Below, in pieces: positions 1-62,943 of a DNA stretch of 64,000 nucleotides. The notes under the pieces were generated by a model that saw only the letters and a program-made list of their open reading frames with translations, was not told the DNA's origin and searched no databases. Location of the stretch: positions 48,702,001 to 48,766,000 of the forward strand of contig NC_134539.1 in NCBI RefSeq assembly GCF_050624435.1, written 5' to 3'. Both the position numbers and the translations under genes were made by a program. The stretch's first letter is position 1; each line of letters opens with the position of its first letter. Source of the DNA: Tenrec ecaudatus. Its lineage: Eukaryota; Chordata; Mammalia; Afrosoricida; Tenrecidae.

Positions 1-729
1 CATTGCTTGGTCAAATGTTTGTCTTAGTATATAGTGTACTTTTCTTTGTATAACATTAAAGAAACACTTCCAGATAATAAAGCATCTTTGACATAATAAT
101 ATAGTAAAATATAATAACGCTTTGATGCACATTGTAAAGTAGTTCCCGCTTGTTATCATGAACCATTGTGTGCACCTTGAGTTTTTAATAATAGGCTTCC
201 TAAGAATGGGTTGCAACAGTGGCCTACAATCGTAGGTGAATCAGTTCATAATCAGAAGGACTGCCTGAATAAAGATTTGAGGAAGAATAGGCTTTACTAA
301 GTGATGCCTTGATTTTTCTAAACACAAAGAGCTTTATTTTTTAACACTAAACATGGGAGCTGTTTCTTCTCAGATTAGCTGGAAAGAGTTACGTTGTGTT
401 GTAAATTAGGTTGCCCTATCTTCTGTCTGAAGCAGATTTGGCTATTGTTTTAAATTCCTTTGATTTGGTTTGGGATACTTTTCAAAGAGTATTTTGTATT
501 TGTGATAATCTTTGAGGGAATTGGAAATAAAATTTATGCTTAATTCATTTTCTATGACAAGAAAATCTTGTGTAGAGTTTTTGGGGTTTTTTTGGGTGGG
601 GGTGTCTTAAGGCTTCAAGGATTTCCATTTCCTTGTGAGATTCAGTGCTGAAAAGGGGAGGCGACACTTTATTACTTGTAGAATTCTGCAAATATCCTGA
701 GAAGCAAGCATGTGTTTAACACTCATAAA
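1..729. other. Unique 3'-flanking DNA, no gene seen
   Basis: AT-rich sequence without a convincing exon or a repeat I recognise. An AATAAA-type hexamer (about 78) could end a transcript coming from the left. In other mammals GNG10/DNAJC25 lie on this side of SHOC1, but nothing in the sequence proves it. Confidence 0.4.
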
Positions 730-1499
730 TGTCTCAGCTACTGGCAGCATTTGCTCTTTGGAATGTTGGCTTCGTTGTTGTGTGCCGTCAGACCTATTGC
801 AACTCAGGACAGCCCCTTAGGGCAGAGTGGAATGGCCCTGCAGGAATTCCTCGGCTGTAATCATTCCAGCCACAACTTGTCTGTCATTTGGTCATACTGT
901 GGTGCTTTCAATGTTCCTGTAATGCTGAAAACTGCCACTGCGATTCCAAATATCAACAGAGCCACCCCTAGTAAACAGTGGAGCTTCCAGACTAAGGCAG
1001 ACTAGGAAATCTGGTGACCCATTTTCCTGAATAGTAGCACAACACTGTCGGGATAGGGCTAGAAGATGTGCCCCTCAGGATGGAAGGCATTCAAAATATA
1101 ATCCAATAAAAGCTGCTTCCTTAGAGTTAACCTTAATGACGTGAGTGGAATAAAGCTTTGGGGCCTTCATCCACTGATGTGACATGTCTTAAGATGAGAA
1201 GAAACAGCTGTAAACATCCATTAACAATTGGAGCATGGAACAGAGAAGGTATAGAGGTAGGAAAGTTGGAAGTTGCTGGATAATATCCCAGGCATTCGTA
1301 TGCAGAAATGAGTGCTCTCTGCCCTTTTGCATCGGGGAAGCGGTCAGTGTTGGGAATGATGAACTGAAGGATGGCTTTGGGTTCATCACTAAAAACGCCG
1401 TTTCAAGGATCTAGCTTGTGCGTTTCGCGGAGGACCAGTTAAAATGACTGGTGCATGAATTCACGTACCAATGGCTATGCCAAAGGAAAGAAACCTGTG

Positions 1500-3340
1500 T
1501 TTTCACAACTTCTTAGTACCTACACACAGTACTATGAAACATTTTATAAAAAGGAGCAACGGCTATGTGAAACATCATGATGGACATGTAAAACATCCTG
1601 CTGGCTGATATTAGTCAATCACAAAAGGGCAAACACTACCTACTACTGTGATACGTCAAGAAAAGGCTCTCACACCAAGAGAAACATTCTTCACTGGTTA
1701 CCAGGGGTGGGAGGAGAGGGTGGGCAAGTTACTGGCCAGAAGGTAGAGATGCTACCTTGAGTAAAAAGGCAGGCAATATTCAATGTGACAGAAGTTGGCA
1801 AAAACTGATGGAGGCAGGAGGAACGATGGTAAGGCAACATTGCCCCACTGTTGACAATAGCAAGAAGATGGAAACAAGTGTTCACCAGTAGAAGAATGGA
1901 TAAAGAAACTGGTCCATACGCACAATGGAATCCTGTACATCTCTAAAAAAGCATCACTGAAAATCAAGCCCGAAGCCAATCTTGCCTAAGACAACTATTG
2001 TAAGAGGAAAAGCAGCAACAGCAAGACGAAGGGACGGATGGTGGAGGTGACCGAGGAGGGAGGGAGGATGACGCAATAGGATCCCAGGTAGTAGCTTGGG
2101 TGGAGGGGCAGACAGTCATCCACAAGAGGGAGAAAAGAAATCCAAGTGGCAGGGTAAGCTCCTGGTTGCTCAATAAGTAGTTCAAAGTGTTGAATACAAA
2201 ATTGATTATCTGAAATGCACCTCCTCACCCCCACACACCTAATTAAGAAAAAGCTGTTAGGGGGGAAAATAGTTACCAGCAATGAGTAAGTCCTGTTATA
2301 CACACAATCCCACAAAATGGTGATCTAAAAGCAGATGCATGGATAGACACACAGACTGAGATGTGGAAGAATGCCCACATGTATGTTTGGTAGGATGCTT
2401 ACATGTTAATTTACCTTTGCTGCAAATATATCTATGAATATGGTGGAGCATATAGGTGGGGCAAGGCTATGAAATTTTAAATATGAAGGGTTGGGGGCTC
2501 AGGACCATGTCTCAGGGGACACTAAGGTAAACTGACATAGTTCACAAAGATAATTCTCTACATCCTCTAATGAGTAATGACTGGGATCTTAAAAGCTCAC
2601 GAGTGGCCCTCTAAAGCACAACTACTTGCTTCTCCCTGTCTGGAGGAAAGAAGAGTAAAGAAAGCCAAAGATGCATGGTAACAACTAATGGACCATGCAA
2701 ACATCGGGCTCCATGACCCTGGTACCTGAAGAACTAGGTGGTGCCCAGATACCACTACAACTTCTCTGAAAGGCATCACATGAGAAGGTACTAGAGAGAG
2801 TGGGTAAAAAGAAAAGTGGAGCAAAATCATTAAAAAAAAAAAATAGACAAGGCTTACTGGTCAGATAAACTGATAGAGCCCGAGACTGGCCCTCAGTAAA
2901 CCTACAGTTTTGAAAATCTTCCCCATGGCTCAATTTTCAGCCAAACTAGATCTATAAGAACAGTTATAGTAGAAAAGTGCACATTCCTTAGAATTATCAA
3001 CCATTTGAAATCAAGGGCATTTAACCCAAGGACAAAGTTCAAAAGGGTTGGAAAAGATGACATGTAAATAGGAAATACAGGAGGGAAGAGAGGCAAGTGG
3101 TGTTACTTTGTGGTTACTGTATTTACTTTTGACATAAATAGACCTTGAAGGATAGGAGTAACAGCACCTAGGGGCAATCAGGGAGATGAAACAAAATGTG
3201 TGTGAATTACTGAATGGAAGCCGGATCTGTAAACAGTCACCCAATTCACAATGAAAGGTTTTCTTGTTTGTTTTTCTTAAGATTTTTACCAACATTCATA
3301 GTCTGACATTGATCATTAATGGTGATTGAAATGTGAGAAC
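1500..3340 (+). mobile_element. L1 3' region inserted in RTE copy
   Basis: 1850-1960 contains the typical L1 ORF2-end/3' UTR phrase GAATGGATAAAGAAACTGG followed by CACAATGGAATCC. 2560-2940 resembles the afrotherian L1 3' UTR (AAAAGCTCACGAGTGGCC), with an A-run at 2831-2842. RTE sequence resumes at about 3345, so this block is an insertion. Exact ends are uncertain, and it may be more than one piece. Confidence 0.6.
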
Positions 3341-4012
3341 TGAAAATGAAGAATACAAATCAGTGGTTGGAAAAAGAACCCGTAGTTGGAAAATATGGCC
3401 TTGGTGATAAAAATTGTGCTGAGATCACATAATAGCATTTTGCAAGATTAACCACTTATTTATGGTACATATCTTTTTCAACAGTATAAACAGCTATATA
3501 CAAATGGACTTTACTGGGTAGACTGCACAGTAATCAAATGGGATATGTCTGTCAAAAACAATAAAGAAGCTCAAAATATGTCAGAACAAGGCCCTGGGCC
3601 GACTGTGAGACAGACCATCAATTGTTCTTATGCAAATTCAAGTTGAAGCTGGAAAAAAACCCATTTATGAGAGTCCAAGTACAATTTTGAGTATATGCTA
3701 CCTGAATATTGAGTTCACCTCAAGGCTAGATGTGATGCACTGAACACTGATAACCAAAGACCAGGTGATATGTAGGATGACATCAAAGACATGAAAGCTG
3801 AGGGGTTGTATCCTCTCACCATACTTATTCTCTGTGTATGCTGAGCAAATAATACAACAACTGGATTATATGAAGAACATGGCATCTGGATCGAAAGAAG
3901 ACTCATTAACCAACCTGTGATATGCAGATGACACAACCTCACTTCAAAGTGTAGAGGACTTGAAATACTGATCAAAGATTATACAGCCTTCAATATGGAT
4001 TAAAACTCAATG

Positions 4013-4087
4013 CTACAATGGATGGATGTATGCATTGTGATAAGAACTGTATGAGTCCCCAATAAAATGATTTAAAAAGACAAAACC
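4013..4087 (+). mobile_element. 5'-truncated lineage-repeat tail with TSD
   Basis: Short insertion carrying only the 3' end of the abundant lineage repeat (GTGATAAGAACTGTATGAG, CCCAATAAAATGATTT and an A-rich tail). It is flanked by AAACTCAATG at 4003-4012 and 4088-4097. It sits inside the RTE copy, so it is younger than that copy. Confidence 0.75.
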
Positions 4088-5004
4088 AAACTCAATGTAA
4101 AAAAAAACAAACAAACCTCACAACTAGTAAGCAACATCATAAACAGGAAAATATTAAAATTGTCAAGGATTTCATTTTACTTGAATCCACAATTAATGCC
4201 CATGGAAACAGTAGCCAAATCAGTGGCGAGGACGACACTTTTTTAAAGTGTTGAAGAACAAAGATATCACTTTGAGGGGTAAGGTGCACCCGACCCAAGC
4301 TATCATATGTTTAATCTCATGTGCATGTGAAAGCTGGACAATGAAGACAGAAGCTAGAAGAAAAATGCATGCTTTTGAACATGGTGCTGGTGAAGGAGAT
4401 TGACTGTATGTGGACTGCCGGAAGAACAAATAAATCTGCCTTGGAAGAAAGGCAGCTTGAGTGTTCCTTTGAAGCATGGATGGCTAGACTTTGACATACA
4501 CACGCCATTTTTGACATGTTATCAGGAGGAAACCGTCTCGGGAAAAGGGAGACATTCAGCTAAACTGAGGAAGAACCCTAAAGACGTGGCTGTAAGAGCG
4601 GGCTTACACAAGAACATTGTGACGATGGTGCAGGACTGCAGTGCTTCGTTCTGCTGTGCTTAAGTGTTGCTGGGAGTTGGGAGAGACTAGAAGGCACCTA
4701 ACAACTTGAGCCACGCAGGAAGCATCAAGGAAAGATGGAACGAATTCAGAGTCACTAATCCAAAGATAATTGGCCCAGACCTATTGCCTTCCATGGAAGG
4801 GAGAAGTCTAAGCCACACTGAAGGCAATATGGAAAATCAATGATCCTGGGACTAATTGACATGTTTCAATAAATGAATGCAATCTAGTAAGCAATAAGTT
4901 GTCTATGCCAAGAAATCTGGAAGACAGCTAGCTGGCCAGACTTGAAGAAATACATATATATTCCCTTTCCAAAAGACCAGAGCATGCACACTGCTACAGT
5001 TAAG

Positions 5005-5410
5005 GGGCTGCAACACAGGGAATCCAGGATAGATGAACCCCTCGGGGCCAACAGAGAGTAGAGATACCAGGAGGATTAGGGGAGGGTGGGGGGAGAAAGG
5101 GGCAGTAGATCACAAGGATCAATCTAGAACTCCCTCCCAGGGGGATGAATAACAGAAAAGTGGGTGAAGGGTGACACAGGATGATGTAAGATATGGAAAT
5201 AATAATCTATAATTTATCAAGGGTTTGTGACGGAGGGTGGACAGGGGGATGGGGAAAGAAATGGGGAGCTGATATCAAGGGCTCAAGCGGGAAGAGAATG
5301 CTTTGAAAATGATGATGGCAGCATATGTGCAAATGTGCTTGACACTGGATGAATGTATAGATTGTGATAAGAGACATAAGACCCCCCAATAAAAGCATTT
5401 TAAAAAGATG
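5005..5410 (+). mobile_element. Lineage-specific retrorepeat, 3' part
   Basis: Contains the family hallmarks in order: ACACAGGGAATCCAGGATAG, AGTGGGTGAAGGGTGACAC, ATAATTTATCAAGGG, GCTTGACAC and CCCCCCAATAAAAGC with an A-rich tail. I take it as the 3' end of an afrotherian L1 or an L1-dependent element. Confidence 0.75.
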
Positions 5411-5539
5411 ATTTAAATGAAATGTAGAAATTATTGATTATTAATACTTCATGCAGGTAAAGTTTTGTTGAAAATAATTCAAAATGGTTGTACATTGACA
5501 GGGAACTGCTAGAAATTCAAGGGTGATTAGAAGTAGATG

Positions 5540-6700
5540 TGGTACAAGGGCTATTATTGCTGCAGTCTGATGGATATTGGCTAAAAGCAGAAAATACCAG
5601 AAAGATGTTACCTGTGTTTTACTGACTATGCCAACACATTTGACTGTATGGATCATAACAAATTATGGATAACATTGAAAAGAATAATTCCAGATGAATA
5701 ATTAATGCTCAAGTGGAACCTGTACAGAGACCTAAGCAGTCATTCAACTAGGACAAGAGGATACTGTGTGTTTTAAAAGCAGGAAAGGTGTGTGGCAGGG
5801 CTTTATCCTCTCACCGTATCTATTCAGTCTGTGCACCGAGGAAATAATCAGAGAAAGTGGACCCTATAAAGAAGAATGTGGCATCAGGATTGGAAGGAGA
5901 CTCATGGACAACCTGTGACATGCAGAAGACACAACTTTGCTGGCGGAAAATGAAGAGAACTTGAAGCATTCACTTATGAAGACGAGACTACAGCTTTCAC
6001 TATGGACTGCACCTTAATGACAACTTATGAATGTCAAGTCCTCACATCTGGAGCAACAAGCAAAATGATGAGAAAAGGAGAAAAATGTGAAGTCGTCAAG
6101 GATTTCATTTCCAGGTAGCACTCATGGAAGCAGCACTCAAGAAACCAAGTAGAATCTGCTGCAAAATAACTCATGGAAGTGTTGGAAAGCCAGGATGTCG
6201 CCTTGAGGACGAAGGTGCACTGGAGGTAAGCCATGGTATTTTCCATCACCTCATCTGCATATGAACACTGGACAATGAACAAGGGAGCTTGGAGGAGAAT
6301 TTATGCATACCAGTTATGGTGCTATAAGCTTGTAGAAAGTACTGTGGACTGCCAGAAGAACCAACAAATCCATCTTGAAAGAAGGCATCCAGAAAGCCTT
6401 GGAAGCAAAGATGGCAACATTTCATCTCATGTACTTTAGAGATGTTCTCATGACAGACCAATCCCTAGAGAAGGACATCATGCTTGGTAAAGCAGAGGGT
6501 CCACAAAAAGGGGGCAGATGAGATGACCTGACTGTCAGTGAGATGAATTGGCATAGTGACTGCAACAATAGGCTCAAATGTCAACGAGTGTGCAGATGGT
6601 GCAGGAGCAGGCGTCGTCTCGTTCTGTTGAACAACCCAGGGTTGTGATAAACTGATAAACTGGGACTCACTGGACCACATCTAGCAACAATAGAACCATA
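5540..6700 (+). mobile_element. RTE LINE fragment, reverse-transcriptase part
   Basis: Sense copy covering the RT region (GACTATGCCAACACATTTGA; a decayed active-site region near 5918-5935 where YADDT would be) through the 3' end (GGACATCATGCTTGGTAAAG). Its multiple stops show it is inactive. Confidence 0.75.
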
Positions 6701-7396
6701 TGGGAGTAGATCACCAGGTCAAACCCACATTTGAAGGTTAGCAATCAAGCACTTTTCCGTTATGCCACAGGACTTCTCTTTGAAACAGCTAAATACACAA
6801 ACACATAGATAAATAAATGGAAATATATTTGGACATGACTAGGTTATGAGTCAGCGTCACCTTGATGGCAGCGAGTGCTATGTTAGCAGAAGAAAAAACA
6901 CAAGCCGTTATTTTGTCATTCCTTTCACTGCTAACTACTAACTTTCCAAACCGAAGCGGTCTGAATTTCTTCTCCTTGTTAATAATTTCAATCCATCCAG
7001 TCAGCAAAATACAAAATAATGGACAGTACACACATCATAGAATGAAGTTAAATCAATACCTCATACGATATATGAAAATTAATTTAAAATAGATATTAAA
7101 AACCTAGACTAAGAACAAAACTTATAAAACAGTAAAATTTCAAGTCCTTGTTTTGGATAATGCAAACAATTTTTAGTTATGACACCAAAAGCATGAACAA
7201 GAAAAGAAAAAAATTGAAAAAGTGGATAAATTTCATCAAAATGGTAAGTTTTTACACATCAAAGGACTTTATGAAGAAAATGAAAAGACAACAGAATAGA
7301 AGAAAACATTTGGGAACCAAGTATTTGATAAAAGTTTAATATTCAGAAAATATATAGAAATACAATTCAACAGCAAATACTATTACATTCTACAGA

Positions 7397-7782
7397 TAAG
7401 AGCCCACAACACAGGGAATCCAGGATAGATAAACCCCTAAGGGCAACAATGAGCGTGGAGATACCAGGAGGATTAGGGGAGGGTGGGGGAGAAAGAGGCA
7501 GTGGTTCACAAGTTCAAACGAGAACCCTCTCCCAGGGGGATGAAAAATAGAAAAGAGGGAGAGGGGTGACGCAGGATGATGTAAGATATGGAAATAATAA
7601 TCTATAACTTATCAAGGGTTCGTGAGGGAGGGTGGGGAAGAAATGGGGAGCTGATACCAAGGGCTCAAGTGGGAAGAGAATGCTTTGAAAATGATGATGG
7701 CAGCATATATGCAAATGTGCTTGACACACTGGATGAGACGTAAGATTGTGATGAGACGTAAAAGTATTTTAAAAAAAAGACA
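7397..7782 (+). mobile_element. Lineage-specific retrorepeat, 3' part
   Basis: Same family and orientation as 5005-5410, with very similar text and A-rich end near 7765-7782. The last part is shortened: the CCCAATAAAATG motif is lost. Confidence 0.72.
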
Positions 7783-8610
7783 GTAGGAAATAAATAATTT
7801 CTTGTCTCAAAACTTGAGACGGATACATTTTCTCAGTGGTCATTTTATGGAAACAATGATATCTCTTCATGCTTTATATCATTATTCTGGGCTCAGTGTT
7901 ACTATTCATAAAGTAAAAATATTAGACTACTAAAAAAAGCTATTACATTGTTGTCTACTCATTGTCTATAATTGTTAATTATTACAAAATAAACCACAAT
8001 ATACATCACTGTGTAATTGGAAATTCTTTAGGATAGATTCCTATATATATTAACTATTGGATCAAAAGATAACATACATTTTGTATTTTGGTAGATATTT
8101 CACAAACTATCTTCTGAAAACACTGGACCAACAATATACAATACATTGGAATAATGCACATTAAAAAATCATTCAATCCAATATGTGAAAAAGTAGTAAC
8201 TTAGTGCTTTAATTTGCTTGCAGTTGTTAGGTAAGTAATGGAGCTCAATAGTGTGCCAAATGCTAATTACTATTTTGCTGCTTCTGTGAAATATGTCTCC
8301 TTATGTATTTTGCGTATTTTTCTATTAGGTTGTTTTTCTTATCAACTTATAGGAAACTATTTGGTAGGAAAGTAAATCCTTTTCCTATTACATAGGTTGA
8401 AAATAATTTATCTTTTGTTTTGGAAGATAAGAGTTTAAATAAAAAATTATTTTAGTTCCACTCTAAAATTTTAATTTTCTTTGTGGTGGAGGGTTTAATA
8501 AGCACCTCCACTTCTTGACTCATAAGGTCAGACCCACTTCAAGAACCTGTGATGCGGGCTAAATTTACAGGTGTGTATTGTTTATGTGAATCTGGAAGAT
8601 TTATTTTTTG

Positions 8611-8930
8611 AATTTTGAATCTTAACTATATTACTTGCTAAATCAGACTATTTTACTTTAGACTATTTTTACTTTTCACTTTATTATTTTATTTTAAATT
8701 AGATTTAAAAATTTTTTTGAATCTTAACTATATTACTTGCTAAACTAGACTATTTTACTTTAGACTATTTTTACTTTATTTTTATTTTACTTTAAATTAG
8801 ATTTTTAAAAAAATTTTGAATCTTAACTACATTACTTGCTAAATTAGACTATTTTACATTAAATTTGACTATTTTTACTTAATTTTTTTACTTCACTTTA
8901 AATTAGACTATTTTACTTTAAAAAAAATGT
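8611..8930. repeat. Approximately 100-bp AT-rich tandem repeat, 3+ copies
   Basis: The anchor GAATCTTAAC recurs at 8618, 8719 and 8818 (periods 101 and 99). Each time it is followed by TATTACTTGCTAAA-type sequence, then GACTATTTTACTTTAGACTA and AAATTAGATTT. A fourth partial copy runs to about 8930. Smaller internal repeats of ATTTTACTTTA are visible. Confidence 0.88.
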
Positions 8931-10534
8931 AAACCCAAATGAAAAATTTAATATCAAACACAGAGAACATCCAAGAAAGTGCTGTGCTTTTAGGGGAATA
9001 ACACACCCACTATACTTTTTTTTGCAAACAGGGCAAACTGCTCTCCTGTTTAGTTTCCTATGCATATGATGCATGTTCTATGCAGGTGTGCATTATTTAC
9101 ATGTAGCCATTGCATGTGAAAAGATACGGCAATTGCATTTTCCTTAATGTATGAACAAATTTAAATAATGTTTGTTACTATATTGTCACCAGAAGCAAAT
9201 AGAAAGCACTCTTCGTTCAAAAAAACTTCAGACGAGTTTGTCCATCAGCTCTGCCGGGGACTTTTTCATACACTAAACGGCGTTTTTTGTGTTGTGGTAC
9301 TTTTCCTATTAAAAAGGAAAAAAGGAAAATTGTTTTATTTCTGATAGTAATGCTGTATACCTACTTTTTTGGTAATCTTTTGAAAACAGATCCTGTTTCT
9401 TAGTCACTTATCTACAAAGTGTTAACATTTCACAACTGGGATCAAGTAATGACTATTTAAATTACATTCTTAAATATATTTTTAAACATTAATGCTCCTA
9501 TAACTAATGACTCAATAAAAATTATTGTTCGAAAAATATTTTTAGAGCTCGTGCTTTGTACAATTAAATTTTTCTGGATTTCTATGTTTTCTTCTGTAAA
9601 ATGAGAACATTATATCAAGGCACCATTCACTTTTGAGTATTTTTGACTAAAATAATCCAAAATTGATTGGGAAGCAATTTAGATAGGCTTCCTGGGATCC
9701 TGCAGGTTTCCAACAAGCTGTCATGAAGATACACCTTCCTGGCTCAGCGCTGGGTGATCAAGAGCCTAAAGCAGACACCCTGCAGGCCTCTGGGTGCTGG
9801 GTGGTGAGAGTGCCTGAGTTCTGCTCCTTCCCCTCCTTGCCTTCCCTTCCTCTGCCTTTCTTCTTTCCCTCCCCCTTCTTTCTTTTCGCTCCTTCTAAGT
9901 TTGAGCCCTCTATAGCTGACCACTGCTTTCTGTTATTTGGCTTTTGCTAGTCTAATTCTCTGTGGGAGATCATGTTCACCCAAAGACTTACTCCTTTTCA
10001 TTGAGGGGTTCTGTATTAAAAATCTACCTGCAGATTTGTATCTGGAAAATAGATATTGAACTCCAATTTAGGAATATAATTATACAAATGAATAATCAGA
10101 TAAAATACAAGGAATGTTAACAACGATAGGATCCCAGTCCTTCCCGGTGAGGCCAGAGAAGAGCTTGGGTTGGCACCAATAGTGCACTGATTAATGTTTA
10201 ACCACCTGATTTCTGAGAACAGACTGGGGAGGCCTGATTTCCAGCATTTGTCAATTTCTGTGCTGTAAACACTCCCATGATGGCCCATTCAAGCTACCAG
10301 CATGATGGCAACTATATATTTTCTTGATATTAGTTTTATATAGTCAATTCTAACACTCCTTAATCTTTTTCTAAATCTACTAATAAATTTTCTCATGAAA
10401 TTAATTTACCCTTTATAGTTACTTAATAATTTCTACTTGTTAGGAAAGGAATTCATGTTATTCCTATATAAAATGCCATAAATCCCAATTAACTAGCGCA
10501 AAGTGTCTGAAGTAAAAGTCTCTCTTAAAGAGGT
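8931..10534. other. Unique intergenic DNA
   Basis: No exon or clear repeat recognised. A pyrimidine-rich tract lies at 9824-9897. Confidence 0.4.
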
Positions 10535-10776
10535 GGCTAGAGGGGGAAGGGAGACAGTGCTCAGTGTGAGATATAAAAATAACAATAATTTATAGTCTAT
10601 CAAGGGGTCATGAGGGGCGGGAAGGGGGAACAAAGAGGAGCTGATACCAAGGACTCAACAGAAAGTAACTGTCTAGAAAAGAATGATGGCAACATATGTA
10701 CTAATATGCCTCATACAATTGAAGTATGGATTGTAATAAGAATTGTAAGAGCCCTCAATGAAATTTTTAAAAAAGG
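10535..10776 (+). mobile_element. Lineage-specific retrorepeat, 3' end
   Basis: Diverged copy with AGTCTATCAAGGGGTCATGA, GAGCTGATACCAAGGACTCA and AGAGCCCTCAATGAAA followed by an A-rich tail. Confidence 0.65.
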
Positions 10777-10846
10777 AGGTGGCTAGTATTGTCAGGAGTA
10801 TAAGAAAAATTCCGTATATACTTCCTAAGGCTGAGAAGGACTCATC

Positions 10847-10873
10847 ATGAATGAATGAATGAATGAATGAATG
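10847..10873. repeat. (GAAT)n microsatellite
   Basis: About 6.5 uninterrupted units of the tetranucleotide. Confidence 0.95.
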
Positions 10874-11904
10874 GAAAGAATAAGTAATAACGACCACAAA
10901 GCAGTTAAACTATAAATGACGAATATTCAAGAGATCAGTACTTAGAAAAACACAAAAACCTACTGATGGGTGCATGGGTGTGCTACATTGTAACCCCCTC
11001 TGCCACCACCTCCATAGTTACAAACACGCAAAGTAAAGCATGCACCTGAAAAGACATGATTGCCCTCCAAGAAACCAGAGCTCGGCTCACCCGAGTCACA
11101 GGATGAAGAAGGAGGGCTTGTTCCCTGATGCCAATAAATCTAGAGCAGCCACCAGGAGATCGTCATCCACCCTGAACAAGCGCAATGAGTTCTGTTGCTT
11201 GCCCACATGGGGGTTTCCATTTTTATGGCTGCTTTTGCCTTTTACTTTACTTTCCACTAGTTGTTTATGGGGGGCGGCATGTGGACATGGCTACTCGCTA
11301 GTACAGCTACCCCAGGAAGCAGCAGCTTTGGCTTTTCCCATGCCATGATGTAGGGTATATGCATGGATGCAATGCAAAATTACATCCTTGGGGGAAACTT
11401 GGCTGATGAGAAATATTAGAATACCATTTTAAAACCTACAGAACAAGTGGAAAATTATCTTGAAGTTATGCCAATAGCTTTGGATAAATTTTCTAGGACT
11501 ACACCGATATGAATTTTAGAAGTTATCAGTCAACATATTTGCAAGTAATGATGTGCTATGGAAACCCCAGTAAATTAATCAAAATTTGTCAACGTACTAA
11601 TAAAGATACTGGCATTAATAATTCATGTTTATTTGACTAAAATTGCATTGTGGAAAAAAGCATTGTTTCTAAAGTGACAGTGTTTTATATGAGGGGGTTA
11701 AAAAGTTTTTAAAATGGTAACATGATTTGACATGTAAACTTTCACTAAAAATAATATATTAAAAAAATAAAAGATTGCCTAGGCCCATCCTAGGCTTCTC
11801 CAAGGGCCAATACAAAACAAGAGCCTTGTAGCTTAAGCTTCTTCTCCCACTCTCTCACCTCCTGACCTCTAACAGAGTAGACTAACTGTATGGCTAGCTA
11901 TTAA

Positions 11905-12115
11905 ACACCGAACTGAAACTCACTGCTCTCGAGTTGACTCGCACTCCTTGAGACCCTATAGGGCAGAGAAGAACTGCCCTGTGGGTGTCTGAGACTGTGA
12001 CTCTTTACAGGAGTAGAAAGCCTCATCTTTCTCCTGCAGAGAGGCTGGTGGTTTCACACTACTGATCTTGTGGTTAACCCAACAAATGAGGCACTATGCC
12101 ACTAGAGCTCCTGGA
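11905..12115 (-). mobile_element. AfroSINE copy
   Basis: Antisense tRNA-derived SINE: CCCTATAGGGCAGAGAAGAA, CATCTTTCTCCTGCAGAGAG, then the A/B-box-like head ending in GAGCTCCTG. The form with 'gagactgtgactctttacagg' is what I associate with tenrec. Confidence 0.8.
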
Positions 12116-12754
12116 AGTGGCCATTAAAACTTAATTTTATTTTTCCTGGATGTTCTGATCAATGTAGTAAAAGAAAAAAAAAGGTATAACTAGTATAAAA
12201 ATAAATAAAATTATCATTATTTGAATCTAATGAAATTAAGTATTCAGAAAACAAAAAAAACCAACGGAATAGCAACATCTACTTAGTGGAGTTGTTAGAA
12301 TTAAATTAAACAATTCACTTTAAAGGCTTAAAATGGTGCCTGTCACATAATAAGCTTTGTAAATATCCCTGCCTGTCACTTAAAATCCCTTCCCTACAAA
12401 GGCTGATTTTCTGCTTCACTAATTTTTCTGTTTAATTTTGTTGACTTTACCCTTCTGCTTCCCTTAGATTCATTTTGTAATTTTATTTTTAATTGTTAAG
12501 CTGAATCTCATTTCCAGCCCCAAGAATTTAATATATTACCATATTTTTCTTTCAAATAATACACCCGCACATATAACATGTAGAAATGATAACATTAAGT
12601 AAAATAGTCTGGTATACCACACATGTCATTTGCATACACATATGGTATATACATATTTCCTTTCAGGTCTATAATTAAGAGTTTTATTTTTCTCTTTGAC
12701 CCCAAAATTGTTCAAAAGAATAGTGTTAAAACAAATTTTAACAATATACCTATA

Positions 12755-12760
12755 TTTATT
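12755..12760 (-). promoter_or_regulatory. SHOC1: Possible SHOC1 polyadenylation signal
   Basis: On the minus strand this reads AATAAA, about 50 nt after the TGA stop of the last SHOC1 exon. It would give a very short 3' UTR. AT-rich DNA makes chance hexamers common, so this is supportive only. Confidence 0.35.
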
Positions 12761-12808
12761 GATTTGAAGATGGTTCTGCCATTTAAATTAAATTTAAAAG
12801 TACTTTTG

Positions 12809-62943
<50,135 letters not shown>

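Larger units (their letters stand above)
730..4710 (+). mobile_element. RTE (BovB-like) LINE copy, degenerate, interrupted
   Basis: Non-LTR retrotransposon of the RTE clade. 730-1490 matches the 5' part through the start of the endonuclease. 3345-4012 and 4088-4708 match the later endonuclease, reverse-transcriptase and 3' portions, including a decayed YADDT-type catalytic region near 3918-3935 and the terminal AAGGCACCTAACAAC. Many stops and frameshifts are present, so it is dead. It is interrupted by L1-derived DNA (about 1500-3340) and by a short repeat insertion at 4013-4087. The assignment is from memory of afrotherian RTE sequence. Confidence 0.78.

Noticed and set aside
712-1005. 97-codon plus-strand frame near the left edge
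   Set aside because: Lies mostly in the 5' part of the RTE copy; no gene-like features.
11040-11348. 102-codon plus-strand open frame near a run of CpG and GC
   Set aside because: Begins with an odd His/Arg-rich stretch, has no splice context or similarity I recognise, and the other frames there look equally open. Not supported as a gene.
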